Under the pieces are notes generated by a model. That model saw only the letters and a list, made by a program, of their open reading frames with translations. It was not told where the DNA came from and did not search any database. Of a stretch of 61,424 bases of DNA, positions 29,811 to 41,157 are shown one piece after another. Source of the DNA: Verrucomicrobiota bacterium (GTDB taxonomy: Bacteria; Verrucomicrobiota; Verrucomicrobiia; Verrucomicrobiales; DEV007); the NCBI GenBank assembly GCA_003402735.1, contig QQNE01000010.1, positions 1-61,424 on the forward strand. The letters are read 5' to 3'. The position numbers were made by a program, and so were the translations under genes. Position 1 is the first letter of the stretch; each line of letters opens with the position of its first letter.

Positions 29811-30478
29811 GGATTTTCGAGAACGTGCGAGAGGTGCATCCGCAGGGTGGCCAGGTATTCCGTGCCCTGGTCAGGGTCAAGGATGCGGTAATACCCGCGG
29901 ATGTTGGCCTTGCGGTCGACCAGCACCACCCGGGTATCGTGCCGGACCGCACTCGGCAGAGCCGCCTGCTCCGGCATGACCGGGTAGAGGCGCAGATACC
30001 GTTTCACATACCGGGCCAGAGCCTCGGGCTCCCCTGTCAAGAACCGCCAACCGGCTTGGGAGAGCCCGTTCCGCGCCAGGAAAGCCTGCATCGCGGGCGG
30101 GGTGTCGCGCTCCGGGGTGGCGCTGAAAAGGACAACGCCGAAGTCTTTCCGATCGGCATGATCCTTGGCCACGTCCTGGAGCAAGCCGGGAAAAGCGGGT
30201 GAAGTGGCCCCCTCCTGAGCGGAACAGAGGGCCGCCAGGTAAACCTTCCCTTTCATGCTGGACAATCGAAACCTGCTTCCGTCCTCGGCCAGGGCCTCGA
30301 AATCCCGTTCGATCTTGGTGATGTAAGGCGGTCGCGAGCTGTTCGCCTCGTAGCGATTGCGCTGCATGTAAGCGATCCCCACCACCACGCCTCCCAGCAT
30401 CAACCCAACGCACAACCGGAGCGTCCAGGCCAAGGCTTGGGGCGGCGTTTCCTTGGATGATGCAGCCTCTGCCATCAT
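29807..30478 (-). CDS. SCO1/SenC-like protein lacking the copper-binding CxxxC
   Basis: A 223-residue protein with one N-terminal membrane anchor (about 17-38) and a thioredoxin-like domain of the SCO family. In SCO proteins two Cys in a CPxxC motif and a distant His bind copper. Here the corresponding segment reads ALCSAQEGATSPAF, in which both Cys positions appear replaced, while the His-containing SAVRHDTRVVLVDRKANIRGYY is intact. It is likely a cytochrome oxidase assembly factor relative with altered or lost copper binding, fused by translation coupling to the DUF420 gene. Confidence 0.78.
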   Translation of the reverse strand: MMAEAASSKETPPQALAWTLRLCVGLMLGGVVVGIAYMQRNRYEANSSRPPYITKIERDFEALAEDGSRFRLSSMKGKVYLAALCSAQEGATSPAFPGLLQDVAKDHADRKDFGVVLFSATPERDTPPAMQAFLARNGLSQAGWRFLTGEPEALARYVKRYLRLYPVMPEQAALPSAVRHDTRVVLVDRKANIRGYYRILDPDQGTEYLATLRMHLSHVLENP

Positions 30479-30501
30479 GAAGGGTTACGATCCTGGCGCC
30501 G

Positions 30502-31791
<1,290 letters not shown>

Positions 31792-31828
31792 TCAGCCAAC
31801 CGCCGAGGTGCGCGTTGGCTCCAGGCGC

Positions 31829-33772
31829 ATGAATGAATCTGCCAAACCCACCGCCGTCCGAAACGCGGCGGCCACGGCCTCGGGCACTGCCCATGGGCCC
31901 CACGCAAATCCCTGGTCCCTCGCCCTGATGGGGCTTGGCGTCGTCTTTGGAGACATCGGCACCAGCCCGCTCTACGCGCTTCGCGAGTGCCTCCATCACG
32001 CGGGGTTCCGCGCCGGAGTCGATGGACACGAAATGGTTTACGGCCCGATCTCCCTGATGTTCTGGTCCCTGACGATCATGGTGTCGCTCAAGTATCTGGG
32101 AGTCCTCTGTCGGGCCACCGCCCAGGGCGAAGGAGGCACGTTCGCCTTGCTTTCCCTGTTGCGATCCCGCAAGGAAGCCCTGACCCCGAAGCAGGGCGCC
32201 TCCATCGTGCTCATCGTCCTCTTCGGTGCCGCCCTGCTCTACGCGGACGGGATGATCACCCCCGCGATCTCGGTGCTTTCGGCCGTGGAAGGGCTGAAAC
32301 AGCTTCGGGAGAGCATCCCCCAAACCCTGGTGATGTATCTCTCCATCGGCATTCTCCTGGGTCTCTTTCTGGTGCAACGCCATGGCACGGCGCGGATCGG
32401 CGTCGCGTTTGGCCCCATCATGGTCGTCTGGTTCGTCGTCCTGGCGGGCATCGGCCTTTACCGGGTGATTGAACACCCCGAAGTCATTTCCGCACTCTCC
32501 CCGCACTGGGGCATCGGCTACCTGCTGCACCACGGCCAACACGGCATTGTGATCATGGGAATGGTTCTCCTGGCCGTGACCGGCTGCGAGGCTTTGTATG
32601 CCGACATCGGTCACTTCGGGGCCACGCCTCTCAAGCGAGCCTGGTTCCTCCTCGCCTATCCGGCCCTGGTGCTGAATTATCTGGGCCAAGGCGCCATCGT
32701 GATCGCCGACCCGACCGCCGTGGAACATCCCTTCTTCCGCATGGTGCCGCAGGGATTGCTGGCTCCCATGATCGTGCTGGCGACCGCCGCCACCATCATC
32801 GCCTCCCAGGCCATGATCACCGGCGTCTATTCCCTGACGCAGCAAGCCGTGCAACTCGGTTACCTCCCCCGGCTGCGCATCATCCACACCAACCCGGATG
32901 TCCGTGGCCAGATCTACATGCCACAGGTGAACTTCCTGCTCATGTTCGCCTGCATCGCCCTGGTGCTCAGCTTCAAAACCTCGGGGAATTTGGCCGCCGC
33001 CTACGGTCTCTCCGTCTCCATGGGAATGCTGCTCACCAGCGTGCTGCTGTTCCTGGTGGCCCGCCGCATTTGGGGATGGCCCACCTGGCGGATTGCTCCC
33101 ATGGTCCTGCTCTTCCTGATCCTCGAAGCCGGTTACGTGGCCGGCAGCCTCACCAAACTCTTGCAAGGCGCTTGGTTCCCGCTCCTCGCCTCCGCCGGAA
33201 TCTGGATCATCATGAAGACCTGGACCGACGGACGCGCCATCCTCTTCCAGGTCTTGCAACGCGGTCGTCTGCCGGTCGAATATCTCATCGATGAAATCAA
33301 AAAAAACCGGATCACCCGGGTCCCCGGCACCGGCGTGTTCATGTCCGCCACCGCCGACGGCTTGCCCCTGGCCCTGCTGCACCACCTGAAACACAACAAG
33401 GCCTTGCATCAACAGGTCGTCCTGCTGACCGTTCGGTTCGAAAGTGAACCGTATGTGGCCCCTGAAGACCGGGTTGAAGTCACCGAATACCATCCCGACT
33501 TCTATCGGGTCATGCTGCGCTATGGCTTCTCCGAGTCCCCAAATGTCTTCGACAACCTGATCGACGCCCTGCGGGAACGCACCAAAGTCAAGCGCGCCGG
33601 CGTGACGTTCTACCAAAGCCGCGAAGTTCTTCTTCCCAACGGACCCGGCAAAATGGCCCCCTGGCGCAAAGAGTTGTTCGTCGGTCTCTCACGCATCTCC
33701 CGCCCGGCCACCGGTTATTTCGACCTTCCACCTCGTCAGGTCATTGAACTCGGCATCCAGTTGGAGGTCTAA
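31829..33772 (+). CDS. kup: KUP-type potassium uptake protein
   Basis: A 647-residue potassium/proton symporter with about 12 membrane helices and a C-terminal cytoplasmic domain. GVVFGDIGTSPLYALRECL opens the transporter domain, and GMITPAISVLSAVEGL and GHFGATPLKRAWF follow. ATG 31829 is chosen; the frame stays open upstream through the leuB region but has no conserved sequence there. No riboswitch was recognised in the 211-base upstream gap. Confidence 0.95.
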   Translation: MNESAKPTAVRNAAATASGTAHGPHANPWSLALMGLGVVFGDIGTSPLYALRECLHHAGFRAGVDGHEMVYGPISLMFWSLTIMVSLKYLGVLCRATAQGEGGTFALLSLLRSRKEALTPKQGASIVLIVLFGAALLYADGMITPAISVLSAVEGLKQLRESIPQTLVMYLSIGILLGLFLVQRHGTARIGVAFGPIMVVWFVVLAGIGLYRVIEHPEVISALSPHWGIGYLLHHGQHGIVIMGMVLLAVTGCEALYADIGHFGATPLKRAWFLLAYPALVLNYLGQGAIVIADPTAVEHPFFRMVPQGLLAPMIVLATAATIIASQAMITGVYSLTQQAVQLGYLPRLRIIHTNPDVRGQIYMPQVNFLLMFACIALVLSFKTSGNLAAAYGLSVSMGMLLTSVLLFLVARRIWGWPTWRIAPMVLLFLILEAGYVAGSLTKLLQGAWFPLLASAGIWIIMKTWTDGRAILFQVLQRGRLPVEYLIDEIKKNRITRVPGTGVFMSATADGLPLALLHHLKHNKALHQQVVLLTVRFESEPYVAPEDRVEVTEYHPDFYRVMLRYGFSESPNVFDNLIDALRERTKVKRAGVTFYQSREVLLPNGPGKMAPWRKELFVGLSRISRPATGYFDLPPRQVIELGIQLEV

Positions 33773-34580
33773 CCTCCTCGTTTTGCTTGGCCTGGCCCAG
33801 GCTTGGTGCGCCTTCGCGGCGGACCCGGTCGAACCGGGAAAACGCGCCGTCCTCCGCTTCGAGGAATCCCCCGTCCAATCGGCCGATGCCGAACAGGTGC
33901 GGATCCGCCTGAGCGCCCTCGAAGATCCCCCAGCCTATGATCTCTCCAAGGACGAATTCGAAGTCCTCCTGCCGAACGGCTACGATCCTGCCAAACCCCA
34001 CGGTCTCTTCATCTGGATCAACGCCGGCGACACTCCCACCATTCCCGAGCCATGGGAAGAGGAACTGGCCCGGCGCGACCTCATCTTCGTCGGCGCGCGG
34101 AACTCTGGCAACAAGCGCAATATCTTTGACCGGATCCGCCTCGCGATCGATGCCAATCACAATCTGCGCAAACTCTATCCCATCGACGGACGACGCGTCT
34201 ATGTTTCCGGTTTTTCGGGTGGTGGCAGGGTGGCCAGCATGGTCGGCGTCGCCTGGCCGGAAATGTTCAGCGGCACCCTCTGTTTTATGGGCGCGAATTT
34301 TTACACCGATGTGACCGGGTCAGATGGCAAGATCTACACCCGCAACTTCTATCCTCCCGATGAAGTCACCGCCCTGGCCAAACCATATTGCCGCTATGTC
34401 CTGGTCACCGGTGAGAAGGATTTCAATCTGGCCAACACCCGGGGCGTCTTCAAACATGGGTTTCAGGCGGAAGGCTTCAAGAACGTCCACCTGATCGAAG
34501 TGCCAGGGCTCGGGCACTCCCTGCCAGACGCCGAATGGTTCGCCAAGGCTCTCGATGTTTTGGATCAGGGCAGGCGCTAA
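33744..34580 (+). CDS. Secreted alpha/beta-hydrolase (esterase-like)
   Basis: A 278-residue protein read from a TTG start that overlaps kup by 29 bases; this start gives a plausible signal peptide (RSNLLVLLGLAQAWCAFAA). Nucleophile elbow GFSGGG near residue 154, acid in TGEKDFN and His in GLGHSLPDAEW near the C-terminus complete the triad. Related to PHB-depolymerase-like and feruloyl-esterase-like hydrolases. Substrate unknown. Convergent with cobS. Confidence 0.75.
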   Translation: MNSASSWRSNLLVLLGLAQAWCAFAADPVEPGKRAVLRFEESPVQSADAEQVRIRLSALEDPPAYDLSKDEFEVLLPNGYDPAKPHGLFIWINAGDTPTIPEPWEEELARRDLIFVGARNSGNKRNIFDRIRLAIDANHNLRKLYPIDGRRVYVSGFSGGGRVASMVGVAWPEMFSGTLCFMGANFYTDVTGSDGKIYTRNFYPPDEVTALAKPYCRYVLVTGEKDFNLANTRGVFKHGFQAEGFKNVHLIEVPGLGHSLPDAEWFAKALDVLDQGRR

Positions 34581-34609
34581 CGGGCCTTCCGCCTCTGCCA
34601 TCCAGATCC

Positions 34610-35353
34610 CTAGCCCGCATTTCTCAAGATTGCCATTCCTGCCAGGCAACCCAGTTCGACCAGGGCGATCACCGCGCCCAGGGCATCGCCGCTGAGCCGG
34701 CCGAGCTTGGCGCGCAGAAACATCCCGCAGAGACCGCTCAAGGCGATGGCGATGCCCGCACAGAAAGCCACGGTGGGGAGAGAAGGGAACACCAGCCAAG
34801 CACCGCCAACCGCGATCCCGAAACAGATGAGTGCCTGGCCCCAACCAACCGCGCCAAAAGCGGAGGAGCACTTCGCCAGAGGATAGGGCGTCGTCTCGGG
34901 CCGTTGATTCGCCAACAACCACACCGCCGCCGTCCGTGAAAAACCGGTCGCCACCGCCAACGTCCAAGGAACCGCCGCCAAATCATTGAGCAGGAGCCAA
35001 CGCGCCGCCAACAAGAGCCAGAGGCCAATCGCCCCATACGCCCCGATCCGACTGTCCCGCATGATGGCGCGGCGAGACTCCGGGTCTGCACCGCCGAAAA
35101 CGCCATCGCACGTATCCGCGAACCCGTCCTCATGCAACGCCCCGGTGACCAGCACGGTGATCAGAATGGAGACCAGGGCGGCATACCGGTCCGGCATCCA
35201 GAAGAAGGGCAGGGCCGCAACGGCACCGATGCCGATCCCGACCAGGCTGAACCAGGCCGTCGAGCCCGCCAGAAAACGGTGGTCAGCATCGCTGCCCACC
35301 GGCAGCCGCGTGAGAAAGGCGACCGCGGTCCGCAGCGATGCCAGGAGGCGCAT
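34610..35353 (-). CDS. cobS: Adenosylcobinamide-GDP ribazoletransferase (cobalamin synthase)
   Basis: The 247-residue integral membrane enzyme that joins GDP-cobinamide to alpha-ribazole in the last steps of vitamin B12 assembly. Family motifs FLTRLPVG, ALHEDGFADTCDGVFGG and RDSRIGAYGAIGL are clear, with about six membrane segments. No other cob gene is in the window. It starts 5 bases after the end of acnA, so it probably depends on that transcript. Confidence 0.94.
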   Translation of the reverse strand: MRLLASLRTAVAFLTRLPVGSDADHRFLAGSTAWFSLVGIGIGAVAALPFFWMPDRYAALVSILITVLVTGALHEDGFADTCDGVFGGADPESRRAIMRDSRIGAYGAIGLWLLLAARWLLLNDLAAVPWTLAVATGFSRTAAVWLLANQRPETTPYPLAKCSSAFGAVGWGQALICFGIAVGGAWLVFPSLPTVAFCAGIAIALSGLCGMFLRAKLGRLSGDALGAVIALVELGCLAGMAILRNAG

Positions 35354-35358
35354 GCGTC

Positions 35359-38163
35359 TTATTTGGAGCGGGAAAGAATTTGCCCCAGCACGTAAGGCAT
35401 GATCCCGCCAGCCAGGTAGTAATCCACCTCCGCCGGGGTATCCAGTCGGACGATGACCGGCAGCTCGAAGGAACCCTCCGCCGTGTGAAAGCGCAGGACG
35501 GCGTCCTGCATCGGAGTCAATCCAGCGGCGAGACCGACGATGTCGAACTTGGCGTCCTTCAGCTTGGCGACGTGATCGTAGTCGTCCTTGTCCTTGAAGT
35601 TCAGCGGAAGCACGCCCATCCCGATCAGGTTGGAGCGGTGGATGCGCTCGAAGCTCTTGGTGACCACGGCGCTGACCCCAAGCAAGCGGGTGCCCTTGGC
35701 GGCCCAGTCACGGCTGCTGCCCATTCCGTAATCCTCACCACCAATGATGATCAGGTCCGTGCCGTCCTGGGCATACGCGACCGCCGCGTCGTAGATGAAT
35801 GCGGGTTTGCCGGCTTCGGCCGGGATCGGTTTGTCAGGGGCCGGGACATCGCCCTCGCCGAAATAGAGCGTGTAACCGCCTTCCACACCCGGCACCATGA
35901 GGTTTTTGATGCGCACATTGGCAAACGTGCCGCGCGTCATTACCCGGTCATTCCCGCGCCGACTGCCGAAACTGTTGAATCGGTCCTTGGTCTCGCCGTT
36001 GGCCAGGAGATATTGTCCCGCCGGACTGGTCGCGACGATGCTGCCCGCCGGAGAGATGTGGTCGGTGGTCACGGAATCGCCGAAAATGCCGAGCGCCCGG
36101 GCGCCGGTGAAATCGCGCGGCGCGTTTGGCTTGCCCGTGAACCCTTCGAGGAACGGCGGATTCTGGATGTAAGTGGACTTGTCATTCCAGGCATACGTGG
36201 CCCCCTTGGCGGACTGGATGGCAGCCCAGTTGGCGTTGGCATTCTCCAGGTCACCGTAAAGGCGCTGGAACACAGTCGGTTGCAATGCGGCCTCCATCAC
36301 CTCCCGAAGCTCATCGTGCGACGGCCAGAGATTTTTCAGAAAAACCGGATTGCCCGCGAAGTCGGTCCCGAGCGGATCATGGGCCAGATCGATGTCCACC
36401 CGACCGGCCAGCGCATACGCCACCACCAAGGGGGGCGACATCAGGAAATTGGCCCGGATCGAGCCGTGGACCCGGGCTTCAAAATTCCGGTTCCCCGAGA
36501 GGACCGAGGCGCAGACCAGATCCCCGGCGGCAATCGCTTCCTCGATGGCCGGGCTGAGGGGACCGGAATTGCCGATGCAGGTGGTGCAGCCGTAACCGAC
36601 CGTTTGGAAACCGAGCCGGTCGAGTTCGGTTTGCAGACCGGTGGCTTCCAGATAATCGGTGACGACACGAGACCCGGGTCCCAAGCTCGTCTTGACGTAA
36701 GCGGGAACTTTCAACCCCAAGGCGTTGGCCTTTTTCGCCAGGAGCCCCGCCGCCAGCATCACGCTCGGGTTGCTGGTGTTCGTGCACGAGGTGATGGCCG
36801 CGATCAACACGCTGCCGTGGGTCAGAAACGTCTCCGCCGCCACGGGTTCCGCGACCACGGCGGTTCCCGCTTCCGCCAGCAGGAACGCCCCTTCCGGCGA
36901 GAAACCGGCGGACGCTTCCAGGTGCAACGGCACCCGCAACCCACGGTCCGACTCGGTCCGGCCAAACCCTCCACTCGCCACCGGAGAGGTGAACAGGCGG
37001 TTGAAGGTCTCCGCCAAGTCAGAGACATCCACCCGGTCCTGCGGACGCTTCGGCCCCGCCACCGACGGAACGATGGTGGAGAGATCGAGCTCGAGTTCTG
37101 AGCTGAAATCGATCTCCCCCTTGCCGGGAATGCCGAACATCCCTTGCGCCTTGAAGTAGCCGCGCACGGTCTCGCAAAGCTCGGCCGAGCGGCCCGTCCC
37201 TTTCAGATAGTTGATCGTCTCCTCATCCACCGGGAAGAAGCCCATGGTCGCGCCATACTCGGGCGCCATGTTCGCGATGGTGGCGCGGTCCGGCAGGCTG
37301 AGCGCCTCGGCTCCGGGTCCGTAGAATTCCACGAATTTTCCCACCACCCCGTGCTTGCGGAGCATTTGGGTGACCCGGAGGGTCAAATCCGTCGCGGTCA
37401 CGCCTTCGGCCAAACGCCCGTGCAGATAGACGCCGACCACTTCCGGCACCAGAAAGGTCACCGGCTGCCCCAGCATCCCAGCCTCCGCCTCGATCCCGCC
37501 CACGCCCCAACCGACCACGCCCAGCCCGTTGATCATGGTGGTGTGGGAATCGGTCCCGACGAGTGTGTCCGGGTAAAAAACATTGTCCTTCGACAGCACC
37601 CCCTTGGCGAGGTATTCCAGGTTCACTTGGTGGACGATGCCTATGCCGGGCGGCACCACCCCGAAGGTCTTGAAGGCCTGCTGGCCCCACTTGAGGAACT
37701 CGTAGCGCTCCCGGTTGCGCAGAAATTCGATCGCCAAGTTCCGGTTCAAGGCATCCTGCGACCCGGCAAAGTCCACCTGCACGGAGTGGTCAATCACCAA
37801 GTCCACCGGCACCAACGGCTCCACCACCGATGGATCGACCCCGGCCAGCCGGGCGGCGTCGCGCATCGCGGCCAAGTCAACCACCAGCGGAACCCCGGTG
37901 AAATCCTGGAGCACCACCCGCGCCACCGTGAACGGAACCTCATAGCTCCCCGGATCCTTCGCGTTCCAGTTGGCCAAATTGCGGACATCCTGCTCGGAAA
38001 CCTTGTGCCCGTCGCAATTCCGCAACACGGATTCCAACACGATCCGGATCGAGACCGGCAACCGGTCCAGCTTCGGAGCGATGCCCTGTTCGCGAAGCGC
38101 GGGAAGCGAATAAAAATTGCCTTGGCCGCCGGTGCCGGTGGAGAAACTGCGCAGTGTGTCCAT
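35359..38163 (-). CDS. acnA: Aconitate hydratase A
   Basis: The 934-residue TCA-cycle iron-sulfur enzyme interconverting citrate and isocitrate. Cluster ligands are in [13 protein letters not shown] and [47 protein letters not shown] and [15 protein letters not shown] are the other signature blocks. Full length for the AcnA/IRP subfamily. It is co-directional with cobS. Confidence 0.98.
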   Translation of the reverse strand: MDTLRSFSTGTGGQGNFYSLPALREQGIAPKLDRLPVSIRIVLESVLRNCDGHKVSEQDVRNLANWNAKDPGSYEVPFTVARVVLQDFTGVPLVVDLAAMRDAARLAGVDPSVVEPLVPVDLVIDHSVQVDFAGSQDALNRNLAIEFLRNRERYEFLKWGQQAFKTFGVVPPGIGIVHQVNLEYLAKGVLSKDNVFYPDTLVGTDSHTTMINGLGVVGWGVGGIEAEAGMLGQPVTFLVPEVVGVYLHGRLAEGVTATDLTLRVTQMLRKHGVVGKFVEFYGPGAEALSLPDRATIANMAPEYGATMGFFPVDEETINYLKGTGRSAELCETVRGYFKAQGMFGIPGKGEIDFSSELELDLSTIVPSVAGPKRPQDRVDVSDLAETFNRLFTSPVASGGFGRTESDRGLRVPLHLEASAGFSPEGAFLLAEAGTAVVAEPVAAETFLTHGSVLIAAITSCTNTSNPSVMLAAGLLAKKANALGLKVPAYVKTSLGPGSRVVTDYLEATGLQTELDRLGFQTVGYGCTTCIGNSGPLSPAIEEAIAAGDLVCASVLSGNRNFEARVHGSIRANFLMSPPLVVAYALAGRVDIDLAHDPLGTDFAGNPVFLKNLWPSHDELREVMEAALQPTVFQRLYGDLENANANWAAIQSAKGATYAWNDKSTYIQNPPFLEGFTGKPNAPRDFTGARALGIFGDSVTTDHISPAGSIVATSPAGQYLLANGETKDRFNSFGSRRGNDRVMTRGTFANVRIKNLMVPGVEGGYTLYFGEGDVPAPDKPIPAEAGKPAFIYDAAVAYAQDGTDLIIIGGEDYGMGSSRDWAAKGTRLLGVSAVVTKSFERIHRSNLIGMGVLPLNFKDKDDYDHVAKLKDAKFDIVGLAAGLTPMQDAVLRFHTAEGSFELPVIVRLDTPAEVDYYLAGGIMPYVLGQILSRSK

Positions 38164-38259
38164 GAGGCTCCCACCGTCTGCCGTGAATCGGGAAGTTTCA
38201 ATCGGAAAACGGCGCTTGATCGGGGAGGAGCGAGCGCGTCCGGCAACGGGGAGCCGAGC

Positions 38260-39510
38260 CTAACGCCCCGCCAACAGCTCGCCGATCACGCGCCCCTCGC
38301 TCAGCTGCAGCGGACGACCCACGGGCGTCCTGACCTCGCGGGCGGGGTCCACTCCGAGGCTCGTCAGAAGCGTCGCGTGGAGATCCTCCACCCGCACGGG
38401 GCTGGCCGGTTCCGGCGCGGTCCCGGCGGGGTCGGTCTCCCCGTGGACGCGGCCTTTGCCAAAGCCGCCACCGGCCAGGGCGATGCTGAAACCGCGCGGC
38501 CAATGATCGCGCCCTTCGACGGCATTGAGTCTGGGCGTGCGTCCGAACTCCCCGCCGCAAAAGACGACGGTTCGGTCGAGAAGATCCCGCTGCTGCAGGT
38601 CCCGGATCAGGGTGGCCAGGGCGGGATCGAGGATTTGGATCCGGGCCGCCTGGAGTTCATGGTTGTTCACGTGGGTGTCCCACCCGTCGAGAGTCACTTC
38701 AACGCAGGGCACGCCGACTTCGACGAGGCGCCGGGCGGCCAGACAGCCACGCCCGAACGGGGTGTCGCCGTAGGCCGCACGGATGGCGGCCGGTTCTTCA
38801 GCCACATTGAACGCGCGCAGTTGCTCGGAACTCATCATCCGCCGGGCCCGATCCAGGTTGGTGCGGTGCAAGGTTTTCGCCTCGAGCCCCGTCTGCCCCC
38901 GGACAAAGGCCTCCTCGATGACCGAGAGACCGGCCATCCTCCGGCTCTCCCGGTCTCCACTCACCGAAGCACGCATGTCGGGCAACGGGTTTTGGGGATC
39001 GCCCAGTTGAAAGGCATCGAACCCGCCCCCGAGAAATCCGCCCCGGGCCGGCCAGCGATTCGGGAGGATGGAGATGTGGGTGGGAATTTCCAACGGGCTG
39101 TGCGGGAGCTCATGGCAAAAAATCGCTCCGATCGCGGGGTGAAGGAGGGCCGGATTGGGTCGGTAACCGGTCTTCATGTTGAAGACGGCCCGCTCATGAT
39201 CTCCCTCCCGGGTCACCATGGAACGGACCAGGGTGAACTGATGCATCACTTCCGCGGTCTGCGCCAGCCCACTTCCGATCCGCACCCCGGCCGCCGAGGT
39301 GACGATGTCGGTGGAGCCGTGGGCGATTGCCCTGCCGGCGTGAGGATCAAAGGTTTCCAACTGACTGGGCGCCCCCTCCAGCCAAAGCAGAATCAGGTGC
39401 CGGGCCGGCCGGAGACGCTGTTCCGCGCCGAGGGCGAGGACATCCCCCAAGACGGAGAGCCCCGGGAGAATCCGACGGCGGCTGAATTTCGGGCCGATTA
39501 GTGATTCCAT
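38260..39510 (-). CDS. DUF1501 protein
   Basis: A 416-residue protein of the DUF1501 family, which belongs to the alkaline phosphatase-like/sulfatase superfamily and is abundant in Planctomycetota and Verrucomicrobiota. Motifs seen are HLILLWLEGAPSQLETFDPH, SMVTREGDHERA, TLDGWDTHVNNH and VFCGGEFGRTPRLN. The start region FSRRRILPGLSVLG resembles a weak twin-arginine signal. Translated together with the upstream DUF1549 gene (13-base overlap). Biochemical function is unknown. Confidence 0.9.
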   Translation of the reverse strand: MESLIGPKFSRRRILPGLSVLGDVLALGAEQRLRPARHLILLWLEGAPSQLETFDPHAGRAIAHGSTDIVTSAAGVRIGSGLAQTAEVMHQFTLVRSMVTREGDHERAVFNMKTGYRPNPALLHPAIGAIFCHELPHSPLEIPTHISILPNRWPARGGFLGGGFDAFQLGDPQNPLPDMRASVSGDRESRRMAGLSVIEEAFVRGQTGLEAKTLHRTNLDRARRMMSSEQLRAFNVAEEPAAIRAAYGDTPFGRGCLAARRLVEVGVPCVEVTLDGWDTHVNNHELQAARIQILDPALATLIRDLQQRDLLDRTVVFCGGEFGRTPRLNAVEGRDHWPRGFSIALAGGGFGKGRVHGETDPAGTAPEPASPVRVEDLHATLLTSLGVDPAREVRTPVGRPLQLSEGRVIGELLAGR

Positions 39511-41120
39511 GAGAACTCCGTCGAGTTGAAGAGGCCCCAGTAAAGGTCCCCCATGCGCCGCGCCCGCTCGCCTCCCTTGCTGCCACGCAGGAGCCCGACG
39601 AAATGTTCCAGCTCAGGCGGGGACGGAGCGCGGGTCAACACGGCCAGAAACGCAGCTTCCACGGCCGAGAAATCGTCCCGCGCCAGGGCGCCAATCCGGG
39701 TGGCGGCGTTCGCGATGATGTTTTCCCGAGTGTGTTCCCTCACCAGTTTTCCGTTCATCAAGAGCAGCCGCTGCGGAACGGTGGCGGTTGCCGACTCGAA
39801 CTCATCCACCCCCCGATCCCCGAAACGCTTCACGAAATCGCGCGTCTCTCCCTCCAGCTGCAGTCGCAAGAGGATGTGGGATGAGGCATCGACCGTGGTC
39901 AACGAGGAGGCTTGATGGAGGCTCCGTGCCAGCTGTTCGGGGCGCAGCCGCGTCACGGGAAACCGGGCCCAGGAGGACGAGGCCTCGACCTTCCCCGGCT
40001 CACTCGAACGGCGAAACACCCCGGTCTTGGCGATGACCCGGATGAGCCGTTGCAGGTCGTATCCGTGCGCCACAAAATCCCGCGCCAACAGGTCCAGGCC
40101 GGCGGGCACGTTGTCGTCCAGGGGAACGCAATCCACCGGAACGATCAAAGGTTCCCCGCACAGCAACGCCCAAACCCGGTTCACCGCCGTGCGGGAAAAG
40201 GAGACATTTTGGGGATGGGTGACCCAAGTGGCCAGTCGGGCGCGCAGACGGCCTTCCGCCGGAAGCCATTCGGGGCCGAACGGCACCGCCTCCCCCACCG
40301 CTCTCTCCTCGGGCGCCCCGCGCATCCGCACCTTGTAATCCCCCTTGCCGGAATCCGAGAGCCCCGTGACCACCATGCTCGCTTCCCGGAAGAACGCGGC
40401 GAGTTGATGGAAGTCCTCCTGCTCCCACTTCCCTTCGAGAAAATCGTCATGGCATTCCACGCAATCCAACCGGATCCCCAAAAACGCCCGGCTCACCCGT
40501 GCCGCAAGCCGGGCCTCGTCCGGGCCGGTCTTGGAAACCACCTCACGGGTCACGAAATTTGTTTCCGGCTCGGTGGTCCACGAACCGGTGGAGGAAATCA
40601 GACTCCGCACCACATCGTCGTAAGGCCGATTCCGACGCAGTTGCTCACTCCACCACTCGACAAACCGGCGCCGACGAAAGACCAGGAACGGGCCGGCCTC
40701 TGTCCCGGCGCAGACCCGGACGAAGCGCTCCGCAACGTAATCGCCAAACCGCTGATCCCGAAACGCGCGCTCCAGCCACCAGTCGATCCGCCGTTCCGAC
40801 GGAATTTGCCGGGCCAGACGAATCTCCTCAAACGAGGGGACGGTGCCGAACAGTGCCAGGCTGAGGCGACGCAGCACCGTGAGATCCTCCGCCGACGGGG
40901 CCGGGGTCTCCCCAGCGGCGCTCCACGCCTCCGAGAAAGCGGCATCCACCTCCCTCGCGACAGCCAAAACCTCCGGATCCTGGGCCGGAAGGGAAGTCGC
41001 ATCCGCTTTCTCCAAAGGGGCACGCCACAGCAAGACCTGGCCAACCAACACGGCGAGCAAGGCCAACCCCGCAAAAAGGAGGTTTCGCACCCAAACCGCA
41101 ATTGCCGGGACCCGGGCCAT
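39498..41120 (-). CDS. DUF1549/DUF1553 protein with CxxCH motif
   Basis: A 540-residue protein with one N-terminal membrane segment (about 11-30). DUF1549 blocks such as LRRLSLALFGTVPSFEEI, FGDYVAERFVRV and FLGIRLDCVECHDDFLEGKWEQEDFHQLAAFF are present, and VNRVWALLCGEPLIVPVD marks DUF1553. CVECH is a heme-type CxxCH motif that is usual in DUF1549. The N-terminal planctomycete cytochrome C domain that often precedes it is absent. It always travels with a DUF1501 gene, as here. Confidence 0.88.
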   Translation of the reverse strand: MARVPAIAVWVRNLLFAGLALLAVLVGQVLLWRAPLEKADATSLPAQDPEVLAVAREVDAAFSEAWSAAGETPAPSAEDLTVLRRLSLALFGTVPSFEEIRLARQIPSERRIDWWLERAFRDQRFGDYVAERFVRVCAGTEAGPFLVFRRRRFVEWWSEQLRRNRPYDDVVRSLISSTGSWTTEPETNFVTREVVSKTGPDEARLAARVSRAFLGIRLDCVECHDDFLEGKWEQEDFHQLAAFFREASMVVTGLSDSGKGDYKVRMRGAPEERAVGEAVPFGPEWLPAEGRLRARLATWVTHPQNVSFSRTAVNRVWALLCGEPLIVPVDCVPLDDNVPAGLDLLARDFVAHGYDLQRLIRVIAKTGVFRRSSEPGKVEASSSWARFPVTRLRPEQLARSLHQASSLTTVDASSHILLRLQLEGETRDFVKRFGDRGVDEFESATATVPQRLLLMNGKLVREHTRENIIANAATRIGALARDDFSAVEAAFLAVLTRAPSPPELEHFVGLLRGSKGGERARRMGDLYWGLFNSTEFSWNH

Positions 41121-41157
41121 CGGATTACACTAGCCTTCCCGCGGGTTGCCGCCAAGC

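Noticed and set aside
34580..34617. CGGGC/GCCCG inverted repeat between the esterase and cobS
   Set aside because: Five-base arms with a loop of more than 20 bases and the right arm inside cobS; not convincing as a terminator.
37144..39501. A 785-codon plus-strand frame across acnA and the DUF1501 gene
   Set aside because: It spans two genuine minus-strand genes with unmistakable motifs; the frame itself has no recognisable domain.
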